From: Heterotrichella gracilis
Taxonomy: Eukaryota > Sar > Xanthophyceae > Tribonematales > Xanthonemataceae
Length of the DNA stretch: 64,000 nucleotides
NCBI GenBank assembly: GCA_032358255.1
Contig: JAULBX010030152.1
Span: 1-64,000 of the forward strand
Reading direction: 5' to 3'
Below are positions 16,759-24,580 of this stretch, piece after piece. The notes under the pieces are model-generated. The model did not search any database. It was not told the origin of the DNA and worked only from the letters and a program-made list of their open reading frames with translations. The position numbers and the translations under genes are program-made. Within the stretch, counting starts at the first letter, position 1. Each line of letters opens with the position of its first letter.

Positions 16759-18069
16759 TCACCTGGCCACCGGCAAGTCATTCCAGTCGGTCGTGTAGTT
16801 CTGGGTGCGCCGTTCCTGCTTGGGTTTCCACTCCTGCGCCTGCCCGCGCGCTGGCAGCCCCGAGCCAGCCAGGCGCACGGTGCCGCGGCCGTAGCGGTTG
16901 TTCAGTGAGTCCATGGCCTGCATGAGCCGGGCCCGCGCTGGCGCGGTGTCCTCCTCGAGCGCCAGTTCAGCCTGCGCCGGGTGGGCTTCGCTTCCCGTGG
17001 TCAGGTCCAGCAGCATGACCCCTGCGCGGCTAAACGCTATCCCATCGCGCCAGATCCGCTGCAGGCCGGCGGCGGCGGCGCCGGCGATGCGCGCGCTGTC
17101 GGCGCTTGGCCGGCGCAGCGGTACCGTGATGGATTGGCTGTACTGGCGCCCTTGGCGGAAGGGACTGGTCGCAGCAAACACCAGGACCTGGCCAGCCAGG
17201 CCGCCCTGCAGCCGCAACTTCGCAGCTGCCGCCTCAGCAAACGACACGACCGCAGCCTGCAATTCGTGTTGCATGGTGACTGGACGGCCAAAGCTGCGCG
17301 TGTGCGCGATCTGCTGCTTGGGCGGGGGCTCGGACTCCAGTTCAATGCATGCCTGCCCCTGCAGCTCGCGAACTGTGCGCTCCAGCACCACGGACCAGCG
17401 GCGCCGGGCCACGGCTGGGTCCATCCGGACCAGGTCCAGGACGGTCATGACGCCCTGCTCCTGCAGCTGCTTGCCGATGCGCCGGCCCACCCCCCACACC
17501 TCGCCCACTTCTGTCGCTTGCATCGCGGCATCGAGGTCGCTTTGCGGGACAGCGGCGAGGTTGAAGACCTGGGCGTATTCAGGCGGATAGCTCCCCGGCT
17601 TGCGGGCGGCCGACTTCGCGATAAGGCTGGCCAGCTTCGCCTGGGTTTTCGTCCTGCCGATGCCGATGCCGCACGGCAGGCCGGTCCACTGCAGGATGCG
17701 TTCACGATAGGCGCGTGCGCGCGAGGCGAGATCTCCCTTCACCCCATGCAGGGAAACGAATGCCTCATCGATGGAGTACTGCTCACAGTCCGGGCCCATG
17801 CTCTCCACAATGGTCATCACGCGGCGGCTCATGTCCCCATAGAGAGCGAATCCGGCGGAAATTCCAACCAGCCCGGCCTCGCGCTCCAAGTGCTTGATCT
17901 CAAACCAGGGCGCGCCCATCTTGATGCCCAGGGCCTTTGCCTCGTTGCTGCGCGCGACGGCGCACCCGTCCCCATTACCGAGGACAACCACTGGCCGTCC
18001 TTTGAGTGCGGGTCTGAATACGCGCTCGACGCTGACGTAACAATTGTCGATGTCGACCAGGGCGAACAT
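16759..18069 (-). CDS. umuC: Y-family DNA polymerase V catalytic subunit UmuC
   Basis: The 436-residue product is the catalytic subunit of translesion DNA polymerase V. It inserts nucleotides opposite damaged bases, in complex with cleaved UmuD. The N-terminal palm motif MFALVDIDNCYVSVERVF and the catalytic YSIDEAF box near residue 98 are intact. Helix-hairpin-helix segments (EVGEVWGVGRRIGKQLQ) and the little-finger domain follow, and the tail YTTDWNDLPVAR is typical of UmuC. It lies 40 bp after umuD in an SOS-type operon. Confidence 0.95.
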   Translation of the reverse strand: MFALVDIDNCYVSVERVFRPALKGRPVVVLGNGDGCAVARSNEAKALGIKMGAPWFEIKHLEREAGLVGISAGFALYGDMSRRVMTIVESMGPDCEQYSIDEAFVSLHGVKGDLASRARAYRERILQWTGLPCGIGIGRTKTQAKLASLIAKSAARKPGSYPPEYAQVFNLAAVPQSDLDAAMQATEVGEVWGVGRRIGKQLQEQGVMTVLDLVRMDPAVARRRWSVVLERTVRELQGQACIELESEPPPKQQIAHTRSFGRPVTMQHELQAAVVSFAEAAAAKLRLQGGLAGQVLVFAATSPFRQGRQYSQSITVPLRRPSADSARIAGAAAAGLQRIWRDGIAFSRAGVMLLDLTTGSEAHPAQAELALEEDTAPARARLMQAMDSLNNRYGRGTVRLAGSGLPARGQAQEWKPKQERRTQNYTTDWNDLPVAR

Positions 18070-18109
18070 GATGAAGCGGCGCTTCTGGACTCTGCTTACC
18101 GTAGCAGGA

Positions 18110-18556
18110 TCAGCGCTTGAGGCGACGCACGATAGCAGTCACGACGCCGCAGATGGTCAACGTCTGGCCATCCTTCATGCGGATATCAGGGAAGGTCGGG
18201 TCGGCCGCGCGCAGGATTGGCGGCCCGCCGCGCTGGTGAAGAAACTTGACGGTGAAGTCGTTATCGACCTCAGCAATCACGATGTCGAGGTGGACCGCGC
18301 GAAGTGCCCGGTTCACCACCAGAATGTCTCCATCCATGATGCCGGCCGGTGCCATCGATATTCCTGCAGCGCGCCAGAAGAAGGTCGCCGCTGGATGGGT
18401 GATCAGCAGGTCGTTCAGGTCCTGGGGCGTGCAGTCAAAATCAGCTGCTGGCGAAGGGAAACCCGCCCTCACCGTACCGCTCATCATGGGCAGGGCCAGC
18501 TCCGAGCCACCCTGAAAAGGGGCGGACCCTGGCGGCTGCGGCTGGAGACTGTTCAT
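18110..18556 (-). CDS. umuD: UmuD, autocleaving subunit of DNA polymerase V
   Basis: The 148-residue product is a LexA/UmuD-type S24 peptidase that self-cleaves under RecA to form UmuD-prime. The predicted cleavage site is Ala31-Gly32 (GTVRAGFPSPA), with catalytic Ser67 in ISMAPAGI and Lys104 in FTVKFLHQ. The length fits the family. It precedes umuC in the same operon, and a LexA-like box overlaps its start codon. Confidence 0.93.
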   Translation of the reverse strand: MNSLQPQPPGSAPFQGGSELALPMMSGTVRAGFPSPAADFDCTPQDLNDLLITHPAATFFWRAAGISMAPAGIMDGDILVVNRALRAVHLDIVIAEVDNDFTVKFLHQRGGPPILRAADPTFPDIRMKDGQTLTICGVVTAIVRRLKR

Positions 18557-18564
18557 TTATCCAG
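18549..18564 (-). promoter_or_regulatory. LexA-like SOS box overlapping the umuD start
   Basis: On the minus strand CTGG-ATAAATGA-ACAG matches the LexA consensus CTGT-N8-ACAG at seven of eight fixed positions. It includes the umuD ATG and abuts TATACT, a likely -10 with TTATCT 17 bp upstream. SOS control is expected for umuDC and fits this site. Confidence 0.65.
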
Positions 18565-18657
18565 TATATCAGCCAAAGCCATACGAGATAAGGCCTCCAG
18601 CCTGATCGGTTGATCGAATTGACCTCCATGGAGCGTGCTCACTGGTTGCGAGAAGGC

Positions 18658-18686
18658 AAAAAAAATCCCGCCGAAGCGGGATTTCT
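18658..18686 (-). terminator. Rho-independent terminator
   Basis: Minus-strand AAATCCCGC-TTC-GGCGGGATTT with a T tract ends the operon 20354-18686. Confidence 0.9.
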
Positions 18687-18973
18687 CAGATGGGTGAGTT
18701 GTGTAGCGCCTTGATCCTCACGCGTGCCTCGCCCAGGGCGGGGAAGTTGCAGGGTTCATGGGCCGGCACGATCGAGCCGTTGACCAGCTGCCGATGCACC
18801 TGGTAGGGCGTCGCCTCGCCGGCGCCGGTGGCTCGCGAGATGAAGAGCACTCCACCGCTACCCTCGTACGCCACCTTTGGAAGGCGGCGCCCGGGGATGG
18901 ACAGTGGGCTCTGCTGCTGTCGTTCGTGGTACTCAGCCACATCGGAAAACAGAATCGGTTTCACACGCAGCAC
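18686..18973 (-). CDS. Hypothetical protein
   Basis: The 95-residue product begins MLRVKPILFSDVAEYHERQQ and appears to be a small soluble alpha/beta protein. It overlaps the gene before it by 13 bases and is the last of a three-gene operon. The family is not recognised. Confidence 0.65.
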   Translation of the reverse strand: MLRVKPILFSDVAEYHERQQQSPLSIPGRRLPKVAYEGSGGVLFISRATGAGEATPYQVHRQLVNGSIVPAHEPCNFPALGEARVRIKALHNSPI

Positions 18974-19320
18974 TCCTCTGCCTGTTCAACCGTAGAAGCA
19001 TCCACGCGTGCCCAAGCTTCATGGCCGTGCTCGAAGTCTTCATGCTTGCGCATGCAGACGAAACGACCATCCACTACTTGGCCTGCCAGGGAGACGTAAA
19101 ACGTCTCCCCGACCTGTTTGAGCAGCCTGCCGTGCTTGGCCCGCCAGATGGCAGGCTCGCTCAGCTTAATGGTCGCGCCGTAGTAGCGGTCGATCTCGAG
19201 CAGCTTGCCTTTGACCACCTGTGTTTGCCCGTACAGGCCCACGCAGTGCTGGATCTCCAGCTGCTGGCCGACCTGCAGCTCAACGCCGTTTCGGTCGGTC
19301 ACCGGGAGCGACGTGTTCAT
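18961..19320 (-). CDS. Hypothetical beta-rich protein
   Basis: The 119-residue product has an N-terminal beta-rich segment (GVELQVGQQLEIQHCVGLYG) that recalls small SH3-like or KOW-like barrels, though this is only a shape argument. It overlaps the 345-residue gene by four bases (ATGA) and the next gene by 13, so the three are tightly coupled. Confidence 0.65.
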   Translation of the reverse strand: MNTSLPVTDRNGVELQVGQQLEIQHCVGLYGQTQVVKGKLLEIDRYYGATIKLSEPAIWRAKHGRLLKQVGETFYVSLAGQVVDGRFVCMRKHEDFEHGHEAWARVDASTVEQAEECCV

Positions 19321-20354
19321 GCGAACATCTCCTCCTGCAGAGCCGGTTCAGGCGTGCCCTGCGGCAGCGTCCAGACCAGGTCTTCGCCACTCATCACGCA
19401 GTGCAGCAAGTAGATCTCATTCAGAGCCTTCGCTTGCGATTCAAGCTCACCGAACGTCACTGAGAAGTTCAGGTCAGTCTTGCCCAGCTTCTCGGCCACG
19501 TAGAGCAGGTTCTTCGTGCGGTAGTCCTCGCCTTCCTTCTCCACGTAGGATGAGAAGTCGATGACTGCGGCAGGATCGACCGGCAAAGCCGCCTTCGTCG
19601 CCGCGCGCAGCGCTTTGAAGTTCGCTCGGAAACTACCCGGGTGAGTCAACTGCTTTTCACCGTAGGCGGCGATAAAGCTGGAGACCACCGAGTGACCCAC
19701 TGCCCGGAACGTCCCGTCGTCCTGACGGACCAACAGGCTGTCCCCGTGGATGCGGTACATGGTGGGCGGCGTGAAGTCGAGCTTTGCGGGCTCTGGCTCG
19801 TAGGCAAACCTCATGTCAACGCTGTCCAGGTTCTGGATCTCGCTTTCCTTGAACAGGCGCCACGGACCGACGTAGACCCGGTTCTTGCTGAAGATCGTGT
19901 GCAGGACCTTGAAGTCCGCAAACAGCGGAATCTCCATGGGCCCGACATCGAGCGTCGTGGCCACAACCGGGAATCCATCTTTGCGCAGGAAATCGAGAAT
20001 GCGCGCGCGGATACCCTGGTCGGAACCCAGCGGCTTAAACGGGCCGAATTCCAGCTCGATCTTGCGATCCAGGATGGTTACCGGAGCCGACATCTCCTTG
20101 AGCCATGCGGTTGCATAGGCTTCAGGGGTCGTGGCACCACCTGAGACTTGAAGCAGACCGCCTTCTGCGCTGCTGGCCGCCCAGAAGATGTATTTGATCA
20201 CGTCTTCCAGATAGCCAATGGCACAGCAGCCCCATATGGGGAGCCGTGGGAAGGTGTTCTTGCAGTACGTCTGCTCAAAAAGAACGTACGCAGTGCGGCC
20301 TTCGGGGGTCTTGAAGGCGGCTACCTTCTTTTGGACTGAAACAGTCGAACCCAT
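19317..20354 (-). CDS. Hypothetical protein of 345 residues
   Basis: The product is soluble, with a hydrophobic N-terminal part containing two adjacent cysteines (PIWGCCAIGYLEDVIKYIFW) that could insert in a membrane or bind a cofactor. No known motif is evident. The start has AGGAG eight bases upstream, held in a 5-bp CTCCT-AGGAG hairpin. It heads a three-gene operon under a motif promoter. Confidence 0.8.
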   Translation of the reverse strand: MGSTVSVQKKVAAFKTPEGRTAYVLFEQTYCKNTFPRLPIWGCCAIGYLEDVIKYIFWAASSAEGGLLQVSGGATTPEAYATAWLKEMSAPVTILDRKIELEFGPFKPLGSDQGIRARILDFLRKDGFPVVATTLDVGPMEIPLFADFKVLHTIFSKNRVYVGPWRLFKESEIQNLDSVDMRFAYEPEPAKLDFTPPTMYRIHGDSLLVRQDDGTFRAVGHSVVSSFIAAYGEKQLTHPGSFRANFKALRAATKAALPVDPAAVIDFSSYVEKEGEDYRTKNLLYVAEKLGKTDLNFSVTFGELESQAKALNEIYLLHCVMSGEDLVWTLPQGTPEPALQEEMFA

Positions 20355-20526
20355 TGAAATACTCCTGTGAAAAGGAGCAGCCCCACCGGGGTCTGCCCCT
20401 GGTGGGATGGGTGCCAGCGAATTGCTGGCGGGAATGAATGCAGGCGTGAAAGCCCGCGTTATGGCAATGCCATGAACGGAGTGATTTTCAGGGTTTTAGG
20501 GGCGCGCGTCCAACGATGGCGACCAG
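20355..20526 (-). promoter_or_regulatory. Motif promoter and structured leader of the 20354 gene
   Basis: CTGGTCGCCATCGTTGGACG (20507-20526) supplies the -35; GAAAAT (20484-20489) follows after 17 bp. The leader of about 125 nt contains several GC hairpins (GGGGCAGACCCC, CCCCGGTGGGG, GCCAGC-AATTC-GCTGGC). Its last hairpin, CTCCT-TTTCAC-AGGAG, hides the ribosome binding site. Confidence 0.7.
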
Positions 20527-20536
20527 CTGCGCCGGC

Positions 20537-20707
20537 TCAGTCCGGATGGGTGGTGGATTGACGGCCGTCTTCTTGCCGGCGTGCCAGTTGGATCTGGGTG
20601 CGCAGTGCGCGGTTGCCACGCTCTACAAAACGAGCAAGTAGCCAGGCCCCCAGCGCCCCAAGGAGCAAAATGGCGACAAGTACGTTGGCCGGTGTGATGG
20701 TCTGCAT
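20537..20707 (-). CDS. Tiny single-helix membrane protein
   Basis: The 56-residue product has one transmembrane helix (VLVAILLLGALGAWLLARFV) and a basic cytoplasmic tail. The ATG at 20707 follows the previous stop by seven bases; an earlier ATG at 20743 would overlap that gene by 29 bases. It is the last of a run of tiny membrane proteins. Confidence 0.6.
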   Translation of the reverse strand: MQTITPANVLVAILLLGALGAWLLARFVERGNRALRTQIQLARRQEDGRQSTTHPD

Positions 20708-20714
20708 GGGGTTC

Positions 20715-20930
20715 TTACGGTCGCTGGGTGAGGCTTGAGACATCAGGACGAGGGGAAGCCAATGCCACCGCGGCCGTTGCAGATCCCGGCATTGCCTCTG
20801 CCGTTGCCTTGTCGGCTTGAAGCTGTGTGAGGAAGGCTGCGACTGCAGCTACTGTGATTGCCGCGTAGGCAGCAGCAATGATGATAAACGGACGCCATTC
20901 GCGTTTGCTGCCGTTCGCATTTTCTGTCAT
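20715..20930 (-). CDS. Tiny single-helix membrane protein
   Basis: The 71-residue product has one transmembrane helix (FIIIAAAYAAITVAAVAAFL) preceded by a basic, hydrophilic N-terminus and followed by an Ala-rich tail. It is part of a leftward cluster of small membrane proteins between 20537 and 21240. It might be a lysis, spanin-like or anchor protein, but nothing proves this. Confidence 0.6.
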   Translation of the reverse strand: MTENANGSKREWRPFIIIAAAYAAITVAAVAAFLTQLQADKATAEAMPGSATAAVALASPRPDVSSLTQRP

Positions 20931-20961
20931 GCCCCAATTGTCCTGTATGCAGCCGCCCGTT

Positions 20962-21084
20962 TCAAAGGATGCGGACCAGGAATGCCACGATGGCGGCGGT
21001 AGCGATCACACCGCCAGCGACGAATATTGCCAAGATCCCCAGCGCCTGCAACCGGCTGCGAAGGTTAGGCTTTCGGCCGGGCAT
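20962..21084 (-). CDS. Tiny single-helix membrane protein
   Basis: This 40-residue product has a basic start (MPGRKPNLRSRLQ) and one strong transmembrane helix (ALGILAIFVAGGVIATAAIV) ending in RIL. It lies in line with two other one-helix proteins downstream, with a 31-bp gap. The reading frame is short, so confidence rests on the helix and the neighbourhood. Confidence 0.5.
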   Translation of the reverse strand: MPGRKPNLRSRLQALGILAIFVAGGVIATAAIVAFLVRIL

Positions 21085-21097
21085 GCCTGTGGCTGAA

Positions 21098-21240
21098 TTA
21101 GGTGTGAGATTCAAGGTGCTTTGAGGCTTGCGCGGCCTTGTAAGCGCCGTAAAGCATCAAGGCGCAGCCGATCGCCAGAGCAAGATCGAGATAGTGCAGG
21201 TTTATTCGTTGATCACTTTGAGAGTGCCAGTATCGCTCAT
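21098..21240 (-). pseudogene. Small membrane protein split by a frameshift
   Basis: An ATG at 21240 overlaps the previous stop (ATGA) and reads MSDTGTLKVINE before a stop. A different frame then continues with a transmembrane helix (DLALAIGCALMLYGAYKAAQ) to a stop at 21098. The whole span is not a multiple of three. One single-base indel would join the two parts, so this is a broken gene, a programmed frameshift, or a sequencing error. Confidence 0.45.
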
Positions 21241-21440
21241 TGGCGTTCAAGCCAGATCTGGAAAGAGGGGCAACTCACCAGCTGGGCATCCATTGCGCGG
21301 CGGTAGCGCATGTACTGCTGGAACAGAGGGTGATTGCGGTCGTCCTTCTGGATCGGCGGCTGGATGGGAGCTTCACACGCAGGGTTGAGGTCGTAGGCTT
21401 GGATGCCCTCATCGCTGGCAGTTGTCATCGCGTCATCCAT
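21237..21440 (-). CDS. Hypothetical protein
   Basis: The 67-residue product (MDDAMTTASDEGIQAYDLNP) is soluble. The C-terminal part NHPLFQQYMRYRRAMDAQLV looks helical. The start at 21440 overlaps the previous gene by eight bases; a second ATG at 21428 is also possible. The family is unknown. Confidence 0.55.
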   Translation of the reverse strand: MDDAMTTASDEGIQAYDLNPACEAPIQPPIQKDDRNHPLFQQYMRYRRAMDAQLVSCPSFQIWLERQ

Positions 21441-21672
21441 ACCGACGGGCGAGGTACAGGTACTGCTCTGCCGTGATGTGAACAATGAGTGGGTCACAAG
21501 TGACATCCAGCCCGGCCGCGCGCAGACGCTTGGCCAGGCGAATTGCGACGCTGCGAGGGACGAGGCGTGCCTTGTGGCCGACAGGACGCCCAAAGACGTG
21601 CCCCGGAGGGTAGTGTCGGACCTGATACAGCTTGCGGGCTCTGGTCACTTTGCGATGGGTTGAGATGCTCAT
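21433..21672 (-). CDS. Hypothetical basic protein
   Basis: The 79-residue product is strongly basic (MSISTHRKVTRARKLYQVRH) and may bind nucleic acid. It is the first gene of the leftward cluster that ends at 20537. Its promoter TTGACA-16-TAATTT lies at 21700-21727. The family is unknown. Confidence 0.6.
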   Translation of the reverse strand: MSISTHRKVTRARKLYQVRHYPPGHVFGRPVGHKARLVPRSVAIRLAKRLRAAGLDVTCDPLIVHITAEQYLYLARRYG

Positions 21673-21699
21673 TGCGGGATGTGTTTGAAGGACTGATCC

Positions 21700-21727
21700 A
21701 AATTACCTCAGTTCAGCCATCTGTCAA
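21700..21727 (-). promoter_or_regulatory. Promoter TTGACA-16-TAATTT
   Basis: Minus-strand TTGACA (21722-21727) and TAATTT (21700-21705) are 16 bp apart with GG before the -10. An almost identical pair, TTGACAGATGG to GG-TAATTT, recurs at 22116-22143, so the two promoters are probable duplicates. Confidence 0.65.
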
Positions 21728-21748
21728 GACGGAGGCTGTGGCGCTGCT

Positions 21749-22052
21749 TTACAGGTCCGTGGCCGTTTCGGCAATGAAATACCAGCGCTCCACCCCTTCC
21801 GGGGGCTGTGGCGCTTGAGCAAGCTCAATGGCCGGAACAGCCCGCATCCTGGGCACGACGAACCCAGCGGCGCGGCGAATGACACGATCCCTTGCTCGCG
21901 CCATCGAATACTCGGTTTGAGTCGAAGAGCTATAGCCGCTGCTTCCGAAAGCCTCAAGGATGTTGTCATTCGCACTGGCCGGCCTGCAGGGATTGAAAGC
22001 GCGCAACGGATTCGGTGTCGTGGTGCTGGGGCTCGATGGGTGTCAGGTTCAT
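21749..22052 (-). pseudogene. Small gene apparently split by a frameshift
   Basis: From the ATG at 22052 a 28-residue frame (MNLTPIEPQHHDTESVAR...) runs to a stop at 21966. An overlapping frame then reads to 21749 with a plausible protein (EAFGSSGYSSSTQTEYSMAR, ending PPEGVERWYFIAETATDL). The second frame has no good start of its own. A single-base shift near 21966 would fuse them. This mirrors the broken small gene at 21098-21240. Confidence 0.4.
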
Positions 22053-22115
22053 TTGCGGTTTTGCCTTCTGTGCGCTGCGGTCACGGGTGCGTGCTGCGTT
22101 AGAAATGTCACTTTC

Positions 22116-22143
22116 AAATTACCCGAGAAGACCCATCTGTCAA
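22116..22143 (-). promoter_or_regulatory. Promoter TTGACA-16-TAATTT
   Basis: Minus-strand TTGACA (22138-22143) and TAATTT (22116-22121) with a 16-bp spacer duplicate the layout and much of the sequence of the promoter at 21700. It faces left and would drive the small split gene at 21749-22052. Confidence 0.6.
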
Positions 22144-22188
22144 CTGGTCGAGCTCAAGTTTTTGGCGCAAGGCGCGCGTCCCAGGCCC

Positions 22189-22216
22189 TTGACGGCAGGG
22201 TTTCCCGTCATAGGAT
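22189..22216 (+). promoter_or_regulatory. Promoter TTGACG-16-TAGGAT
   Basis: TTGACG (22189-22194) and TAGGAT (22211-22216) are 16 bp apart and drive the methyltransferase gene, leaving a leader of about 40 nt. No clear Shine-Dalgarno sequence precedes the ATG at 22264. Confidence 0.6.
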
Positions 22217-22263
22217 GGTTTGAGGCCTGCGATGAAGGGCCGTATCTAGCCACTGACCCTCCC

Positions 22264-23550
22264 ATGCCATCCCTGATTCAGATCAACGACTACGAGCCCA
22301 TGTTGCAGGCCTATGCAGCGAACGAGGGCGCGATATCCAACGAACTCATCTACGAAAGCCTGAGCCTGGCGCAATCACTGCCTGCAGGAACTTGGGACTA
22401 CAAGCTCCCAGTCGGCGTGAGTGGTCGCCGGCATAACGTCCACCGGCGCCAGGTGCGCTGGCACCAGCAGACCTTGAAACGGCTTGGGCTTATTGAGCGC
22501 GCGCCGGGCCCGCGAGGACACTGGCGGGCCACTGAGAAATTGCGCGAGCTGCAGGAGGCCAAGCGTGCGGATGGCGAGAAGGAGGACCTGACGCGCATAC
22601 CGTCAAAGATGGTATTGCTGGGGTTCAGCACGGATCTGGGCGTGGCGTTCTGGGGCGATGCCATGGATGTCTTCACGCGCATTGATGAACCTATTCACCT
22701 GTGCATTACCAGCCTGCCCTACCCGCTTCGCAAGCCCAGGGCGTACGGCGGGCCGACCGAGGCTGAGTACGTGGACTTCACCACCCGCCTGATGGAGCCC
22801 ATCGTGAAGCTGATGGCCCCGGGCGCGTGCATTGCGCTCAATATCTCGAATGACGTGTTCGAATCGAAGATGCCGACCCGAAGCCTCTACCGTGAGAGGC
22901 TTGTTCTTGCCCTGCATGATCGGCTTGGTTTGCACAAGCTTGACGAGTTGGTGTGGAGGAATAGTACGAAGGCCCCGGGCCCCATACAGTGGGCAAGCAA
23001 AGAGCGCTACCAGCTGAATGTTGAATGGGAACCCATCTACGTCTTCACAAACGACCCACTCAAGTGCAGGGCTGACAATCGCCGCGTGCTGCGCCCGCAC
23101 ACCGAAGTGCACAAGAAGCTGATCGCGCGTGGTGGCGCAAAACAGAAGAAGACCTACGGTGATGGCGCGAATCGCCTGCTCCCTGGGGCGTTCTCCAACC
23201 CGACCGAGGGGGCCATCCCTCGCAACGTACTGCAGTTCCCGCACCGGTGCCCCAGCCAGATCGAGCTGCGCAAGCGGCTTGCGGCTGCTGGCCATCCGAT
23301 CCATAGCGCGACCATGCCGCTGGCCCTGGCAGAGTTCCTTGTGAAGTACCTCAGTGAAGAGGGCGACCTGCTGGTGGATATCTGCGGCGGTTGGTTGACC
23401 AGTGCCCTTGCGGCTGAGCTCAACGGCCGGCGCTGGATTACGACCGAGCTATTCGGTGAATACGTAGCCGCGGGTGCGCTGCGCTTCGAAGGTAGGCCCG
23501 GGTTTCACTCGCAGATTGAGCTGCCAATGGCGGCAGAAACTGACTTCTAG
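22264..23550 (+). CDS. DNA N4-cytosine or N6-adenine methyltransferase, beta class
   Basis: The 428-residue product carries an amino-methyltransferase catalytic motif near residue 150 in the form ITSLPYPLRKP, a variant of TSPPY. Downstream, near residue 370, lies the S-adenosylmethionine motif (LLVDICGGWLTSALAAELN), a divergent form of DPFxGxGTT. The order IV before I places it in the beta class. The first 110 residues resemble a winged-helix domain (RRQVRWHQQTLKRLGLIERA). No restriction endonuclease is next to it, so it is probably an orphan methylase. The target sequence is unknown. Confidence 0.82.
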   Translation: MPSLIQINDYEPMLQAYAANEGAISNELIYESLSLAQSLPAGTWDYKLPVGVSGRRHNVHRRQVRWHQQTLKRLGLIERAPGPRGHWRATEKLRELQEAKRADGEKEDLTRIPSKMVLLGFSTDLGVAFWGDAMDVFTRIDEPIHLCITSLPYPLRKPRAYGGPTEAEYVDFTTRLMEPIVKLMAPGACIALNISNDVFESKMPTRSLYRERLVLALHDRLGLHKLDELVWRNSTKAPGPIQWASKERYQLNVEWEPIYVFTNDPLKCRADNRRVLRPHTEVHKKLIARGGAKQKKTYGDGANRLLPGAFSNPTEGAIPRNVLQFPHRCPSQIELRKRLAAAGHPIHSATMPLALAEFLVKYLSEEGDLLVDICGGWLTSALAAELNGRRWITTELFGEYVAAGALRFEGRPGFHSQIELPMAAETDF

Positions 23551-23561
23551 CACGCCATGAA

Positions 23562-23600
23562 AAAAGCCCAGCCATCCGAAGATGCTGGGCTTTCTCATGT
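23562..23600. terminator. Bidirectional terminator
   Basis: AAAGCCCAGC / GCTGGGCTTT flanks a short loop between the methyltransferase (plus) and the leftward operon ending at 23604 (minus), with A and T runs on both sides. Confidence 0.85.
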
Positions 23601-23603
23601 GGG

Positions 23604-23798
23604 TTAGAACAGTTGTTCTTGCTTGGCGCTGCTGCCAGTCTCTTTCGAGATGACTGCCTTCGCCTTCGCAATGCGCTGTTCTGCTTCCTCGAGCGTCAGT
23701 CGAGGATTCCAGTGACGGCATTCGGTGACAGACATAGCTGCCATCTCAGCCTCAAACTGGAGGTTGTAGGTTCGCGCTTGGGCCTTGGTCATCCGCAT
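23604..23798 (-). CDS. Hypothetical protein, last gene of a phage-like operon
   Basis: The 64-residue product (MRMTKAQARTYNLQFEAEMA) is helical and charged. It starts one base after the stop of the gene before (TGA-C-ATG), so it is coupled to it. It closes a leftward operon of eight overlapping genes from 26669. The family is unknown. Confidence 0.65.
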   Translation of the reverse strand: MRMTKAQARTYNLQFEAEMAAMSVTECRHWNPRLTLEEAEQRIAKAKAVISKETGSSAKQEQLF

Positions 23799-23799
23799 G

Positions 23800-24333
23800 T
23801 CACGACTCCGTTGAGGTGTCGGACTGCGGCTCCCTTGCGTCGGCGCGCTCAATGTGCAAACCGCCTTCGACACGGAACGCAACCATATTCGGCTTGAGGT
23901 ATTGAAGGTCCGAATCGATCGCGTAGCAGTTGCCCTTCTCCCAGTATTCGGGATCATCGATGTAGTTGCCTCCATCGACTCTTTGGTAGCGGTTGTCGAT
24001 CAGCTCCTGCAGCTCACCCGGTGTGATGTCGGCAGGCACCTCGACAAGCTCGGTGTACTCTACGCGGGTCAGGGCGGCCAGTCGGACCTCGATGATCTTG
24101 GTCGTGGGTTTGTTTTCAGTGGTCATGGATGTGATTCCAGTCCCCACAGACACCAATCTTGACTTGGCCGGTACCCTGGGCGTGAATACCTCGCGCACCT
24201 GGCGGTCCAACCCATCGGACTCCTGTCCTACTTCCTTCAACGCGCGCTGCTGGTTGTGCACGGCGTTCTCTTTGGCCAGGGGCAAGTGGTCCCTGATGTG
24301 TTGCGGCAGCTTCGTAGATGGTTCTTGATCCAT
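23800..24333 (-). CDS. Hypothetical protein
   Basis: The 177-residue product may have two parts. Residues 1-69 are hydrophilic; residues 70-177 start at a second ATG (24126) and look like a small folded domain (IIEVRLAALTRVEYTELVEV). Either start is possible, since neither has a strong ribosome binding site. Function is unknown. Confidence 0.6.
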   Translation of the reverse strand: MDQEPSTKLPQHIRDHLPLAKENAVHNQQRALKEVGQESDGLDRQVREVFTPRVPAKSRLVSVGTGITSMTTENKPTTKIIEVRLAALTRVEYTELVEVPADITPGELQELIDNRYQRVDGGNYIDDPEYWEKGNCYAIDSDLQYLKPNMVAFRVEGGLHIERADAREPQSDTSTES

Positions 24334-24346
24334 GAGATCGCAGAGC

Positions 24347-24580
24347 TTATCCGTTTAGCTTGATGTGTTGCTCAAGAACCGCCCTGCCCTCGGACGTCAG
24401 TTCACCCTCAACGCAGAGCCAACCCCGGCGCTTGAGCGACAGGATGGTTCCGGTCAGTCCGCCCTGGTCAGAGCGGCTGTTGCAGTGGAAGTCGGCAGGC
24501 CGGCCAAGCGCCAGGTTGCGCAGAACGCGAAGCTGCGCCGGAGATGGCTTTTTGGCCTTGGGTGTCGTGTGCGGGCTCAT
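24347..24580 (-). CDS. Small winged-helix-like protein
   Basis: The 77-residue product (PSPAQLRVLRNLALGRPADF ... TGTILSLKRRGWLCVEGELT) fits a small winged-helix fold: three helices and a beta wing near RGWLCVEGELTSEGRAVL. It begins with an ATGA overlap with the upstream gene. A DNA-binding role is inferred from the pattern. Confidence 0.65.
   Translation of the reverse strand: MSPHTTPKAKKPSPAQLRVLRNLALGRPADFHCNSRSDQGGLTGTILSLKRRGWLCVEGELTSEGRAVLEQHIKLNG

Noticed and set aside
16981-18120. Plus-strand frame of 379 codons
   Set aside because: It is antisense to umuC, whose motifs are unambiguous.
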